A stretch of 61,783 nucleotides of DNA from a virus. The stretch lies in IMG/VR virus record IMGVR_UViG_3300030102_000228, positions 1 to 61,783 of that record; one strand, written 5' to 3'. Below the pieces are notes generated by a model. The model worked only from the letters and a program-made list of their open reading frames with translations. It searched no databases and was not told the DNA's origin. Shown here piece after piece: positions 44,356 to 54,207 of this stretch. Numbering within the stretch: position 1 is the first letter of the stretch; the number at the start of each line of letters is the position of its first letter. The translations under genes and the position numbers were made by a program.

Positions 44356-47163
44356 ATGGACACAAACGAATTTTTTCACAGAGTACTTGCCCCTGATGGG
44401 TATTACTGTCTGTTCGCTATCGACACAAACAACGATAAGCGTGTGCAGAAGTTTTATCCAACTAAGGCAGACATATTAGATGCGGCACATAACTTAGACC
44501 AAAACGGATATGACGCATACTTTGCACTCGCTACCTTTGAAGAGGACAACTCTCGTAAGGTAGACAACGTAAAACAACTTAAGTCTTTCTTTCTTGATTT
44601 GGACTGCGGTCCTAGCAAAGATTTTGCGACACAGCATGAAGCTGTTATGGCGTTACGTAGCTTCTGTTCACAGAATAATTTACCTAAACCTACTTTGGTT
44701 AACTCTGGGCGTGGGGTACACGTATACTGGTTCTTAAAGGACGCAGTGAGCCTCTCTGAGTGGCTACCTGTTGCTGAGAGGCTAAAGAAGTTATGCGCAG
44801 AGTGTAACTTGTTAGCTGACCCTGCTGTGACCTCTGACGGGGCTAGAGTTTTAAGAGTACCCTTTACTCATAATCATAAGGCTGACCCACCTGCTTTGGT
44901 ACAGTTTTTCGGTAGAGAGCCGTCAAAACCTGTAGATGTAGATTATTTTTCTGGGTTGCTTGGTTTGGATACGATACCAGTTCCGAATGCCATCGGACAT
45001 TCTAGTAGCAGTGCGCTCATGGATGCGCTCAATAGCAACAAGAAATGTGTGTTTAAAGATATTTTGGTAAAGACACAAGCTGGCAAAGGTTGCGCGCAGT
45101 TAAAATACCTAGTCACAAATCAGGAAGAAACTAGCGAACCATTATGGAGAGCGGGGCTTTCAATAGCCAAGTTCTGTGAAGACGGCGACAAGGCTGCTCA
45201 TGCAATATCTAAACATCATTCTGAGTATTCTCCTCATGCTACCATAAAAAAGCTAGACCTTATAAAAGGTCCGTATACCTGTGTTAAGTTTGATGAGTTT
45301 AATCCTGACGTATGTCAAGACTGTCCAAACTGGGGTAAAATTAAATCACCGATCACGCTTGGGCAGAAAATAAGAGAGTCCGAACCAAACGCTGTAGTGT
45401 TTGAAGATGTATCTGAGGAACCAAAACAGTATGACATACCCGCATTTCCTCGACCATATTTTCGTGGTGCAAAGGGCGGAGTGTATATGCGCACAGTAAA
45501 CGCTGACGGGGACGCGGATGAGAAGATGGTGTATCATAACGACTTATATGTTATGCGCAGACTCCGAGATCCTGAGCTGGGAGAAGCTGTAGTAATGCGG
45601 TTGCACCTACCACAAGATGGTATGCGAGAGTTTACTATACCTCTTACATCTGTAACTTCTAAGGAAGAGTTTCGCAAAGCTATGGCTATGGAAGGCGTAG
45701 CACTAACTAGGATGGATGAACTTATGACGTATGTCACCTCATGGGTAAACGAACTACAAACCACAACTAAGGCCGAAAAAGCACACAGGCAGTTTGGTTG
45801 GGCAGACGAAGATTGCTCATCGTTTGTATTAGGAGACAAAATAATATTTGCTGATAAGGTAGAACAGAACCCACCTACATCTCATACAGCAGGCTTGATA
45901 CCGTCTTTTAGCCCGAAAGGTGACATGGACACTTGGAAAGAGATGTTAAATTTCTATAACAAAGATGGGTTTGAGCTTCATCAGTTTGTCGTTGGGGCCG
46001 CATTTGGCTCTGTTTTAATGGAGCTGTCACCAATACACTGTGCTGGCATACATCTGTACGGCAAGTCAGGGGTAGGTAAAACTACAGCCATGCAAGCTGG
46101 GCTTAGTCTATGGGGTAATCCAGAGACGTTACTGACCGACAGAAACGATACGCACAATACTCGTATGCACAGAGGTGAGGTATATCATAGTCTGCCTTTG
46201 TATATGGACGAACTTACTAACGCAAAGCCGTGGGAGTTATCTGATTTAGTTTACCAGCTAACAGGTGGCAAACAACGTGGGCGTATGACAAGCGGTAGTA
46301 ACACAGAACGCTATCGTGGAGAGCCATGGAAGTTGCTAGCCGTGACTTCAGCTAATGCTAGTATGTGGGAAAAGATAAGCATGGCTAAATCTATGCCGAC
46401 AGCAGAGGCACAGAGAGTCCTCGAGTGCAACGTGCAGAAGGTAGCATTGCCGCCCAAAGAAGACACAGACATACATATAGACAGAGTGAAGTCTAACTAC
46501 GGGCTCGGCGGACTAACGTACATACAACACATAATAAAAAATTTAGACGAAGTACGTCAGCTGATAAGCCAGGTACAGTCACGTATTGATGATAAAGCTG
46601 GGCTTGAAGCAGAAAATAGGTTCTGGTCTGTGGCTGGCACTATGCCAATCGTAGGAATACTTATAGCAAAACAGCTGGGCTTCGTTGACTACGATGTAAA
46701 GAAGTTGTTTGCGTGGGTAGTTGCGCTGCTTGAGCAGAACAAGCGTGGCGTAAATGATATGGACGCATCTGTTGAGCAGACTTTGAATGACTACATACAT
46801 GAGCATTGGGGTAATGTCCTGTGGATTAAAAGCACTGACGATTTACGTGGTAAGAGTGTAGATAACGGTGGGCTAGATACGTTGATCACGCCAGAGATAC
46901 TTCCAAGGGGCAAGCTGGTAGCACGATACGAAACAGATGTGAAGCGGGCATACCTTCTGCCAAAACCATTGAAAGCGTGGTGCGTAGACCAACAGATACA
47001 CTACGGTATGTTTTTGGCTGACTTAAAAAACAAATTAGGTGCAGAACGTAAGAAAGTTCGGTTGAGTAAAGGTACGAATATGAGCCTTCCACCTACAGAG
47101 TGCTATGTCGTTCATTGTGATATTGAGGGTGTAGATGAGACAGGGAGTGCTGAAGAAGCATGA
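44356..47163 (+). CDS. Primase-helicase (DUF927 type)
   Basis: 935 residues from the ATG at 44356, with GAGGAT upstream. N-terminal primase-polymerase fold: FFLDLDCG near residue 80 and LVNSGRGVHVYW near 118 supply the metal and nucleotide sites. A Cys cluster (DVCQDCPNWG) follows. The C-terminal DUF927 helicase domain has Walker A LYGKSGVGKTT near 568 and later LPLYMDEL. It both primes and unwinds at the fork. Confidence 0.9.
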   Translation: MDTNEFFHRVLAPDGYYCLFAIDTNNDKRVQKFYPTKADILDAAHNLDQNGYDAYFALATFEEDNSRKVDNVKQLKSFFLDLDCGPSKDFATQHEAVMALRSFCSQNNLPKPTLVNSGRGVHVYWFLKDAVSLSEWLPVAERLKKLCAECNLLADPAVTSDGARVLRVPFTHNHKADPPALVQFFGREPSKPVDVDYFSGLLGLDTIPVPNAIGHSSSSALMDALNSNKKCVFKDILVKTQAGKGCAQLKYLVTNQEETSEPLWRAGLSIAKFCEDGDKAAHAISKHHSEYSPHATIKKLDLIKGPYTCVKFDEFNPDVCQDCPNWGKIKSPITLGQKIRESEPNAVVFEDVSEEPKQYDIPAFPRPYFRGAKGGVYMRTVNADGDADEKMVYHNDLYVMRRLRDPELGEAVVMRLHLPQDGMREFTIPLTSVTSKEEFRKAMAMEGVALTRMDELMTYVTSWVNELQTTTKAEKAHRQFGWADEDCSSFVLGDKIIFADKVEQNPPTSHTAGLIPSFSPKGDMDTWKEMLNFYNKDGFELHQFVVGAAFGSVLMELSPIHCAGIHLYGKSGVGKTTAMQAGLSLWGNPETLLTDRNDTHNTRMHRGEVYHSLPLYMDELTNAKPWELSDLVYQLTGGKQRGRMTSGSNTERYRGEPWKLLAVTSANASMWEKISMAKSMPTAEAQRVLECNVQKVALPPKEDTDIHIDRVKSNYGLGGLTYIQHIIKNLDEVRQLISQVQSRIDDKAGLEAENRFWSVAGTMPIVGILIAKQLGFVDYDVKKLFAWVVALLEQNKRGVNDMDASVEQTLNDYIHEHWGNVLWIKSTDDLRGKSVDNGGLDTLITPEILPRGKLVARYETDVKRAYLLPKPLKAWCVDQQIHYGMFLADLKNKLGAERKKVRLSKGTNMSLPPTECYVVHCDIEGVDETGSAEEA

Positions 47164-47362
47164 TCTAAACCCTGACGGGGTAAGGATTGTGATAAATTGG
47201 GATAATATGACTGTAGGCTCATCTGTATTCGTACCGTGTGTTGATACCGAAAAGGCTACAAAACAAGTTGATAAGGTCGTTGCCGAAATGGGTTGGGATG
47301 TAAAATATAGAGTCCGAATAGAAGATAATAAATTAGGACTTCGTATATGGAGGTTTTTGTGA
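47135..47362 (+). CDS. Small protein ending the rightward arm, 75 aa
   Basis: 75 residues if ATG 47135 is used (a GTG at 47147 is the alternative, after CAGGGAG). KKHDLNPDGVRIVINWDNMT, then SSVFVPCVDTEKATKQVDKV. A compact beta-alpha-beta protein with no recognised family. The start lies inside the primase end. It is the last gene before the arms' shared terminator. Confidence 0.68.
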   Translation: MRQGVLKKHDLNPDGVRIVINWDNMTVGSSVFVPCVDTEKATKQVDKVVAEMGWDVKYRVRIEDNKLGLRIWRFL

Positions 47363-47420
47363 TAACTTTACGTTGACAGCACCTATCCTCCTCTTTTAGG
47401 TCATGTCGTTCTCCAAGTGG

Positions 47421-47457
47421 CCCCCTACTGTTTTGCGATGGCAGTAGGGGGTTTTCC
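47421..47457. terminator. Bidirectional terminator between converging arms
   Basis: CCCCCTACTG (47421-47430) pairs with CAGTAGGGGG (47442-47451), 10 bp, followed on the plus strand by TTTTCCTT. It lies 58 bases after the last rightward gene and only a few bases beyond the stop of the leftward giant protein gene at 47458. Confidence 0.88.
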
Positions 47458-50400
47458 TTAGCCCCACCGATCGGAGAGTTCTTGTATATATCTTCTGTTT
47501 GTAGGGCTTATAGTGACCCCGTTGTGCATTTTTGCAGAAGATTTTCTATGCTGTTTGATAGACCGAATAACCATATTCATGTCAATAACAGCATCAGGGT
47601 TTTTACGGCTAAACTTTCTATTAAATTTACCTATTTCTTCTATGGCTTTGAGCCGCCCAGAGTGATCCCCTCTACGTATCGCTATGTACAACCTACGTAA
47701 AAGCTTTGTGCGTTGAGTTACAATTTTACGGTCTATGTTTTTTAAGACCTGATTACGTTCTTGCTCAAAAGTATACCTAGTTGGAGCAAACCCAAACAGT
47801 TGACCTAAAAGTTCTCCTGCTGTGATATCATCAACTATAGGATCACCTCGTCTGGTAAGTATCTCTCCATCTCTAGCATATCTGCCAAAAGTACTTTTGA
47901 GTGCATTTGCAACGGCTGGAGGCAGTAAGTTTTCGATACCACGTTCAAACTCCCCTTCAGATAAGTCTTCAGCGGCTCGTTCAAACCTTTTGTATGTGCT
48001 GCCAGCAGGGCCAAACAATACTCTAAACAAAAACTCTTCTGTACTTTCGTTTTGTGCAAACCTGTTCTCTTGAAATATAAGACCTGATAGCTTCGTACGT
48101 GTAGCTACGTCTACTGGCACTCCTACAGCCGCCAATAGTTGGTTAAGTCCACCTTTGTAAAATCCTTCTCCGATATAATTTCTAACTATTGTATCGAAGT
48201 CTTCATCGTCATCTTCTCCAAACAAAAAGTCAAACAGCCCAAATATAGACTTAACAACTCCGTATATAGGCACTCCATGTATGCCTGAGAATAGTGCAGC
48301 AGAGCCGTGTACAGCTATTAGCTGTTTGAAAGCCTGACTTCGTAATTGTGGGTCTATGTCAGAATCCAGCACACGAGCCAAACTTTTTAGCATCGTGTAG
48401 TACATATTTGCACCGTAAGTCTTATACATAAGTGCTACACGACCAATATTTTGTTGAGTTATTCTAGGTGCAGTTTCGATTGCCAGCCCACCATTCAGTT
48501 GCTCTGCTTGATAAAGAGCTTCTTGTGCGGCTAGTGTATCTTTTTGTGCATCAGTTAAATCTTTAGTGTTAAAGAACTTACCTTGTGTTTCAGAATATAT
48601 CCTAGCTTCTGAGTCCATAGCGTCTCTGTTTAACTTATAGTTGGAAAACAGAACTGTCTGACGGTTATATTTTTCTACGAAATTAAAGCCCATGGCAGAG
48701 ACTTGTGTAATCTTATCAGGAAGATTGGCTTCTCTACCGCCTTCATTTACACCGAGAACATCTAGTAGGTAAGAACGCCCAAGATACCCACGCTCTGCGG
48801 CTTCTTTTACTGCTGGTATGAAATACTGCAACCTTTCACGCATCTCAGGTGTTAGGTTCAAACCTTCTTTGAGCGTATAGTTACCGTTTTTATCAATATT
48901 ATAAAAGTCGTTTACCTGTTCTACACCACCTACCCCTGGCAGGAGTGTGTTAGCTAAAGATGCACCTTGTTTGAGAGCTGCTGTGGATGCAGACCAACCA
49001 TGTTTTACAGCCATGTATGGCAAGGCAAACAGTGGTATCTGTGAAGAGTTAACAACGGCAGAAGATATGTTAAATCCAATAGTATAGTTAAACGCAAATT
49101 GGTTTGCGCCTACAGCTAACCTTTCAAGAAACGGGAAGCTAGCTCCGTAGTTTGCAAAGTACAGCCGCTTCTGAATCTCGTTTATCATCTCTAGTTCGTT
49201 AACAAATCTGTCTTTTGCTTTGCCCGCTAGAGTAGTGCCACCTCTGCCTTGTTGACGAGGTAGTTTTTCTATGTCTGATAGCATAGACTCTAACTCACGG
49301 TATTTAGCTGCATATTCTAGCTTTACTGCTTGTCTGCCTATATCAAAAGCTTTTGTTTTAACCCCTATTAACGAGTCTTCTATATATCCTGTGACGTTTT
49401 TACGTTTTTGTAAGGATTTAGCAAATGAAGATTCTGGCAGTGCGTCCAAGAACAGCCGCATAAATGCTTCTCTTGCTTCTGCGCTAACGTTATTAGCGTC
49501 TAGCACTTGCAGTGTTTCCCCTACAAAACTAGCTGGCGGTGCATCTTTAAAGCTTTTACCAAGTCTATCCCCACTATCTATGTTTAAAGTTGTTACACCT
49601 TCTTTTTCTTCTGCCAACTGTTTGGCACGTTCTCTTGCGCTAGGACTATCAAATGCAACAACCACACGAGCTTCTGACGGGTCCGCTGGTTGTGAGTCTG
49701 TAATCTCTAGTATGTACTTGCCCTTACGCACCAACGGGAAATATACCTCCAACTTGCTTTTTTGAAACAGTTGCTGGTACACGTTTTTCTTAAGTCTTTT
49801 GTTACTTTTGCTGTCAGGTACGAGTCTATCAATCTCACCATATATGGCTTTGCGTAGCTTCTCGTACTGCCCTTCGTAGAGTTTACGCATCTCGTTAAAA
49901 TATTTGTGTCCGTCTGGCCCCATGTCTCGCCAATCTTTACGCTGACTTTTCCAAATCTGTTGCAGATTATTACCGCTCGAATCAAACTTGGGCTTGCCAT
50001 CTTTTTTAGTTGTGTAGTGTGATTCTGGCTTGTTTGGGTCTACTTGGAATATAGTCGCACCGTATTGCGTGCTATATATTAGTCTGTCCATAGCTGCTTT
50101 CTTGTTGGGGTTATTTGTACTCCAATTAGCAAACCTTTCTGTAAAGTCACGTACTTCTTTGTCAGAGGCTTGGATAGCTCCTCTCTGTCTTTCAATTGTT
50201 TCATGCGCCATCCTTGCTACTTTACCCAACCGTTCACTTACTCTAGACGCTACGTCTCCTATAGATTTAGTGCCAAGAGTGCTTAGTAAGAACCTGTTGA
50301 CCATCTTATTGCCTTCGTACAGGAACTTAGCAATATTATCAGCGTGTCTCTGGCGTGTTACGGAAGGCTTGGAGTTTATGTTCTGTTGTGCATCACGCAT

Positions 50401-53400
50401 TTCATTCAGAATTTGACGTACTCCATTCGGCCCAGAGGCCATAGATAAAGCTCCTGCATCTCTAGTATCAGGAGATGGAGCAAGTAAAGCATCTGATATT
50501 TTGTCAAAATTATCTTTTGCAGACTCGATGGATTTGGAGTCCAGACCAATTATGTTACGTAAGAGGTTAGTAACAGTGTTTATAAACCGCTGTAATGCTG
50601 TTATCGGAGAGCCGTTTGGATTTATACCTGCTAACTTGGATTGAAACTTAGCATTTGCAAAAGCTTCTGCGACAAATTCATCCACATTTTGCCCGCCATA
50701 ATATGAATCTAAACTATCCTTTACCTCGTTGAACAACTTGGTCAGTTGTTTTGTGACTGGATGTGATTTGTTTGCTAGCGTGGCACTAGTAGCAGCGTGC
50801 GCCATTTCATGTAGTAGTGTATGCGTGTTCAAGCCCGCTTCTGAATCTAGAGTTATGGTATTTGTTTTGGGGTCAAACTGCCCTGCTGACATAAAGCCTT
50901 GGTCATCTAAAAGAATATCGGTGACTTCTAGCTTTGTTGTGCCAACATATCTGGCTAGCTTTGATGCTAGCTGCCTAACATCTTTTGATGAGGTAGTTAC
51001 ACTCAGTGCTCTAAGCGCCTCAAGAAGTTTACCTTGTGCAAGTAAGTTTTTCACTTGTGGATGCAATGGTGTATCTAGCTCTACTGAGTCTACACGCAAC
51101 GCATCAGGTAAGAAATCCTCAATAGCTTGCTCAGTTACGTTAAAATCTATGTCTGGGTTTTCAGCACGTAAAGCCCTTAGTGCATCTCTGTCAGCTTTGC
51201 TTAGAGCAGCTTCGTCCTCCGCAGTTTCTTTTTCCGTCTGCGCTTGATCCGCAGCAAATATTTTCTGTTCTCGTACCTGCTGGTCTCTGCTGCGTTCTAC
51301 ATCAATAGCACCTGCTTCTGATTTGTCTATACGCTGCTGTCCACGTAGTAAGCTTCGATTGACTTCTATAAGCCCTCTTAATTGAGCTTTTACTTCTGGG
51401 CTTAAATTAGTAAGTACCCACCTAATCGCATTTCTTGCTGTCTTGCCGCCTTTTTGGTCAAAGTATTCACGCTCGCCTTTGGACATATTTGGTTCAGCAC
51501 GGAATGTAGGATCTGCAAACACAGCTTCCTGTGCCATAGCATCAAGAGCATCGGCAGGGTCTTGTTGCCTACTAAAATATATTTTAGCGGCTCTTGCTCT
51601 TTCATCTGCTTCAGTTCCTTTTGCGCTGCCTTTGGCTTGCTTACTTCTCTTTTCCTTTAGTTTTGTTGTAATTAACCTTAAAATTTTAAAGTTATCGTCT
51701 GCACTCAGAGCCTTATCAAAATTAACTGTTTGCTCTTCGCCAGTTTTTTGATCTACATAAGAGGCTTTTTGTTTGGATTTATCCGCAAACGGAGCAGTAT
51801 AAAACTCTAGCTTACCTGTGTCATCTCTAACTTCTTTAGTGGCTACACTTGCTTCTAGCTGTTCTCTGCCTTCTTTCAGTCTTTTAGCCTTCTTTACGCC
51901 CTCCTTTATACCTGACAGTGCCTGCACTTCAGATCTTAGTTTCTGCTTTGAGGTGCGTTTGTTAGCTTTTTCTTGTTTTTCTTGTAGTTTTTTCGAGGCT
52001 TCTTTAACGTCTGGCTGTGTTATTTCTTCTCTGTATGGAGTTTTAGCGGTTGTTTCTTTTATCTTCCTTAATTTAGGAGCTGGAGTTGCTTTTACAGTTT
52101 CAGCTATTTGTTTCTCAAGAGATATTTGCTCAGGTGTTTTAGGTGCAGTGTCTTCTCTTTGATCTGCAGGGAATCGTATTGCATCCATTTCGGTAAACAC
52201 TTTGTCTACCTGTTCTATGGTTTTAGCTTTATTCCATTTATTCTGCCAGAATTGGAGTTGTGTCTGGTCTTTATCTGCTGGCATCTCTCGCTTGGCTACT
52301 TGAAACTCTTCTTCTAGTGCAGCTTTATACCCATCAACATTCTTAGTTTGACGCAAACGGTTTATATCTGCATCTGCCTGTCTATCTTGTCGAATAGCTT
52401 CTGGGCTACCTGCAATCGGATCGCCGCTTTCTTTCCGCTCTTGTATTTGTTCAGCGGTTGGGCGTTCTTGTGTAACATCTTTTGGTGTAGTTGGTGTAGT
52501 TATGGGCACCTGGGGTTCACGTTGTTGCTCTACAGCTTCTGGTTGTTTGGCTGCGGCTACTGGTGTTTCGGGCTGAGGCACTCCTAATGCTTGAGCTAAA
52601 TCTTTATCCACGTTTAGTGGAGTTGTGTCGATTCTTTCTCTTCCATCAATTCGCTCAGGAGGTGGTTCAAGGCGATCCAATCGCAAATCTTGAGGTGCTT
52701 CAGGTGTTTCGGGAACCTCCGTAGCGGGGGTAGTCCGTTCCACGCCCAGTATATCATCTTCAGTGCTAACTCTAGGTCTTTCTTCGGTAGGTCTGGTACG
52801 TAGAGGATCTCCTCCTCTATCTCCATCATCTCGTCCTGTGGGTCGTACATCTGTATCTCCTTCGCGAGTTTCGGCAGCAGTGAGCCTCTGTATAGCTTCG
52901 AGGGCGTCCTCTTCTCTTTGCGGTGATATGGTAGATGCTTGTGCGCTAGGCGAAAGAATATCAGTTACGAGATCTACAAACGATGGTTCTCCTGCTACTT
53001 GTTCAGGTGTAGCTGGTGTTTCAACTGTGGGCGTAGCAGCTACCTCTTGAGTAATCTGCTCGATTGTGGGTGCGGCTACACCTTTTGCATTGAGGCGGTT
53101 TATTGCCTCTAATGTTGTTTGTTGTGCTTTTTCTGCATCTTCTGTAAGTGGTGCAGGTGTAGGTGTTTCTGTGACAGGTGTAGTGGGTGGAGTATCTAGT
53201 GTTGGTTCTTGTCTAGTATCTTCTGTTACATCTGCGCTACGAGTTCTACCTTTTATAAACAGGTCAGCAACTGCTTGAACTATAGCACCAGATCCACCTC
53301 CAGCTATGCCTTCATCAATTAACCCTGCATCTGTCAGTGCTTTTGTAGGGTTGTAGCCCTGTTCGACTGCGTTTTGTAATATGCCCGCAGTCATCTCTTG

Positions 53401-54198
53401 CGCTGCTTCCATACCACCTGTAGCACCTGCACTACGTATTCTCTGTCCTATATTACGTAAAAATGTGTCTGCATTTATGTCACCACTTATGGCTTCAGCA
53501 AACTTATTAAGGCCAGGAATTTTAAGTATTCTAGCAAACGGCAGCGCTTCTAATACGCCTATGCCCATACCTTTTAGTTCTGCTAGACCTTCTTGCTCAT
53601 TTGAAACGTCAAAGCCAGCTTTTCTTGCTTCTCTGACTCTTTGGCTAGCCTCACCAGCACCAGCAGCCATGCCGAGGGCTGTGCCACCAATTAATGTAGC
53701 TGCCGTTGCCGAAACTGGAGCAAAGAGTGCTAATACTGCAGGAGTAAAAAATGCACCGATAGAGCCAAGACCTGACCCAATCAGATACTCTATATCATCG
53801 CGTCTAGCGGTATCGTATCTAGTAGCCTCTCTAGCTTCATCTATTATCTGCTCCATCTTCCGCTCTGCGTCTTCGGGCAGTAGAGAAGCTGCACCTTCAG
53901 CAGCTGTTAAACCTGTGCCAAGATAACCTTCTACAATGCCTTTTTTAGCTGTAGAAAAGAAACCTTCTTCGTCTAACAGGCGTTTACGTTTAGCAGCTTC
54001 AGCAAGTCGCAGGTCTGTAGCTAACTGATCTTCAAAAGCTTTGTCTTCATCTATTCTACTTTGTGCAACTGAGGCAGCGGCAGTTTCCGCTAAATAGCCT
54101 TGTAAAGCATCTATTAGATCTGATTCTCGTGCGTTTTCTGGCCCTTCAATTTCGTAAATTTCACCATCTGGACCCTCTAGTTCGTATATACGATCCAT
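47458..54198 (-). CDS. Giant 2246-aa internal virion protein with zincin motif
   Basis: 2246 residues. It starts with MDRIYELEGPDGEIYEIEGP and has an Ala/Gly-rich membrane-like stretch near 160-195. Residues 320-900 are Pro/Thr/Glu-rich and probably disordered. A zincin motif HEMAH is at residues 1130-1134 with DEFVAEAF about 45 residues later as probable third ligand. The last 700 residues are helical with hydrophobic patches. This fits large polyvalent ejection proteins of podovirus type. Protease activity is inferred from the motif. Confidence 0.85.
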   Translation of the reverse strand: MDRIYELEGPDGEIYEIEGPENARESDLIDALQGYLAETAAASVAQSRIDEDKAFEDQLATDLRLAEAAKRKRLLDEEGFFSTAKKGIVEGYLGTGLTAAEGAASLLPEDAERKMEQIIDEAREATRYDTARRDDIEYLIGSGLGSIGAFFTPAVLALFAPVSATAATLIGGTALGMAAGAGEASQRVREARKAGFDVSNEQEGLAELKGMGIGVLEALPFARILKIPGLNKFAEAISGDINADTFLRNIGQRIRSAGATGGMEAAQEMTAGILQNAVEQGYNPTKALTDAGLIDEGIAGGGSGAIVQAVADLFIKGRTRSADVTEDTRQEPTLDTPPTTPVTETPTPAPLTEDAEKAQQTTLEAINRLNAKGVAAPTIEQITQEVAATPTVETPATPEQVAGEPSFVDLVTDILSPSAQASTISPQREEDALEAIQRLTAAETREGDTDVRPTGRDDGDRGGDPLRTRPTEERPRVSTEDDILGVERTTPATEVPETPEAPQDLRLDRLEPPPERIDGRERIDTTPLNVDKDLAQALGVPQPETPVAAAKQPEAVEQQREPQVPITTPTTPKDVTQERPTAEQIQERKESGDPIAGSPEAIRQDRQADADINRLRQTKNVDGYKAALEEEFQVAKREMPADKDQTQLQFWQNKWNKAKTIEQVDKVFTEMDAIRFPADQREDTAPKTPEQISLEKQIAETVKATPAPKLRKIKETTAKTPYREEITQPDVKEASKKLQEKQEKANKRTSKQKLRSEVQALSGIKEGVKKAKRLKEGREQLEASVATKEVRDDTGKLEFYTAPFADKSKQKASYVDQKTGEEQTVNFDKALSADDNFKILRLITTKLKEKRSKQAKGSAKGTEADERARAAKIYFSRQQDPADALDAMAQEAVFADPTFRAEPNMSKGEREYFDQKGGKTARNAIRWVLTNLSPEVKAQLRGLIEVNRSLLRGQQRIDKSEAGAIDVERSRDQQVREQKIFAADQAQTEKETAEDEAALSKADRDALRALRAENPDIDFNVTEQAIEDFLPDALRVDSVELDTPLHPQVKNLLAQGKLLEALRALSVTTSSKDVRQLASKLARYVGTTKLEVTDILLDDQGFMSAGQFDPKTNTITLDSEAGLNTHTLLHEMAHAATSATLANKSHPVTKQLTKLFNEVKDSLDSYYGGQNVDEFVAEAFANAKFQSKLAGINPNGSPITALQRFINTVTNLLRNIIGLDSKSIESAKDNFDKISDALLAPSPDTRDAGALSMASGPNGVRQILNEMRDAQQNINSKPSVTRQRHADNIAKFLYEGNKMVNRFLLSTLGTKSIGDVASRVSERLGKVARMAHETIERQRGAIQASDKEVRDFTERFANWSTNNPNKKAAMDRLIYSTQYGATIFQVDPNKPESHYTTKKDGKPKFDSSGNNLQQIWKSQRKDWRDMGPDGHKYFNEMRKLYEGQYEKLRKAIYGEIDRLVPDSKSNKRLKKNVYQQLFQKSKLEVYFPLVRKGKYILEITDSQPADPSEARVVVAFDSPSARERAKQLAEEKEGVTTLNIDSGDRLGKSFKDAPPASFVGETLQVLDANNVSAEAREAFMRLFLDALPESSFAKSLQKRKNVTGYIEDSLIGVKTKAFDIGRQAVKLEYAAKYRELESMLSDIEKLPRQQGRGGTTLAGKAKDRFVNELEMINEIQKRLYFANYGASFPFLERLAVGANQFAFNYTIGFNISSAVVNSSQIPLFALPYMAVKHGWSASTAALKQGASLANTLLPGVGGVEQVNDFYNIDKNGNYTLKEGLNLTPEMRERLQYFIPAVKEAAERGYLGRSYLLDVLGVNEGGREANLPDKITQVSAMGFNFVEKYNRQTVLFSNYKLNRDAMDSEARIYSETQGKFFNTKDLTDAQKDTLAAQEALYQAEQLNGGLAIETAPRITQQNIGRVALMYKTYGANMYYTMLKSLARVLDSDIDPQLRSQAFKQLIAVHGSAALFSGIHGVPIYGVVKSIFGLFDFLFGEDDDEDFDTIVRNYIGEGFYKGGLNQLLAAVGVPVDVATRTKLSGLIFQENRFAQNESTEEFLFRVLFGPAGSTYKRFERAAEDLSEGEFERGIENLLPPAVANALKSTFGRYARDGEILTRRGDPIVDDITAGELLGQLFGFAPTRYTFEQERNQVLKNIDRKIVTQRTKLLRRLYIAIRRGDHSGRLKAIEEIGKFNRKFSRKNPDAVIDMNMVIRSIKQHRKSSAKMHNGVTISPTNRRYIQELSDRWG

Positions 54199-54207
54199 AG
54201 TAGCTCC

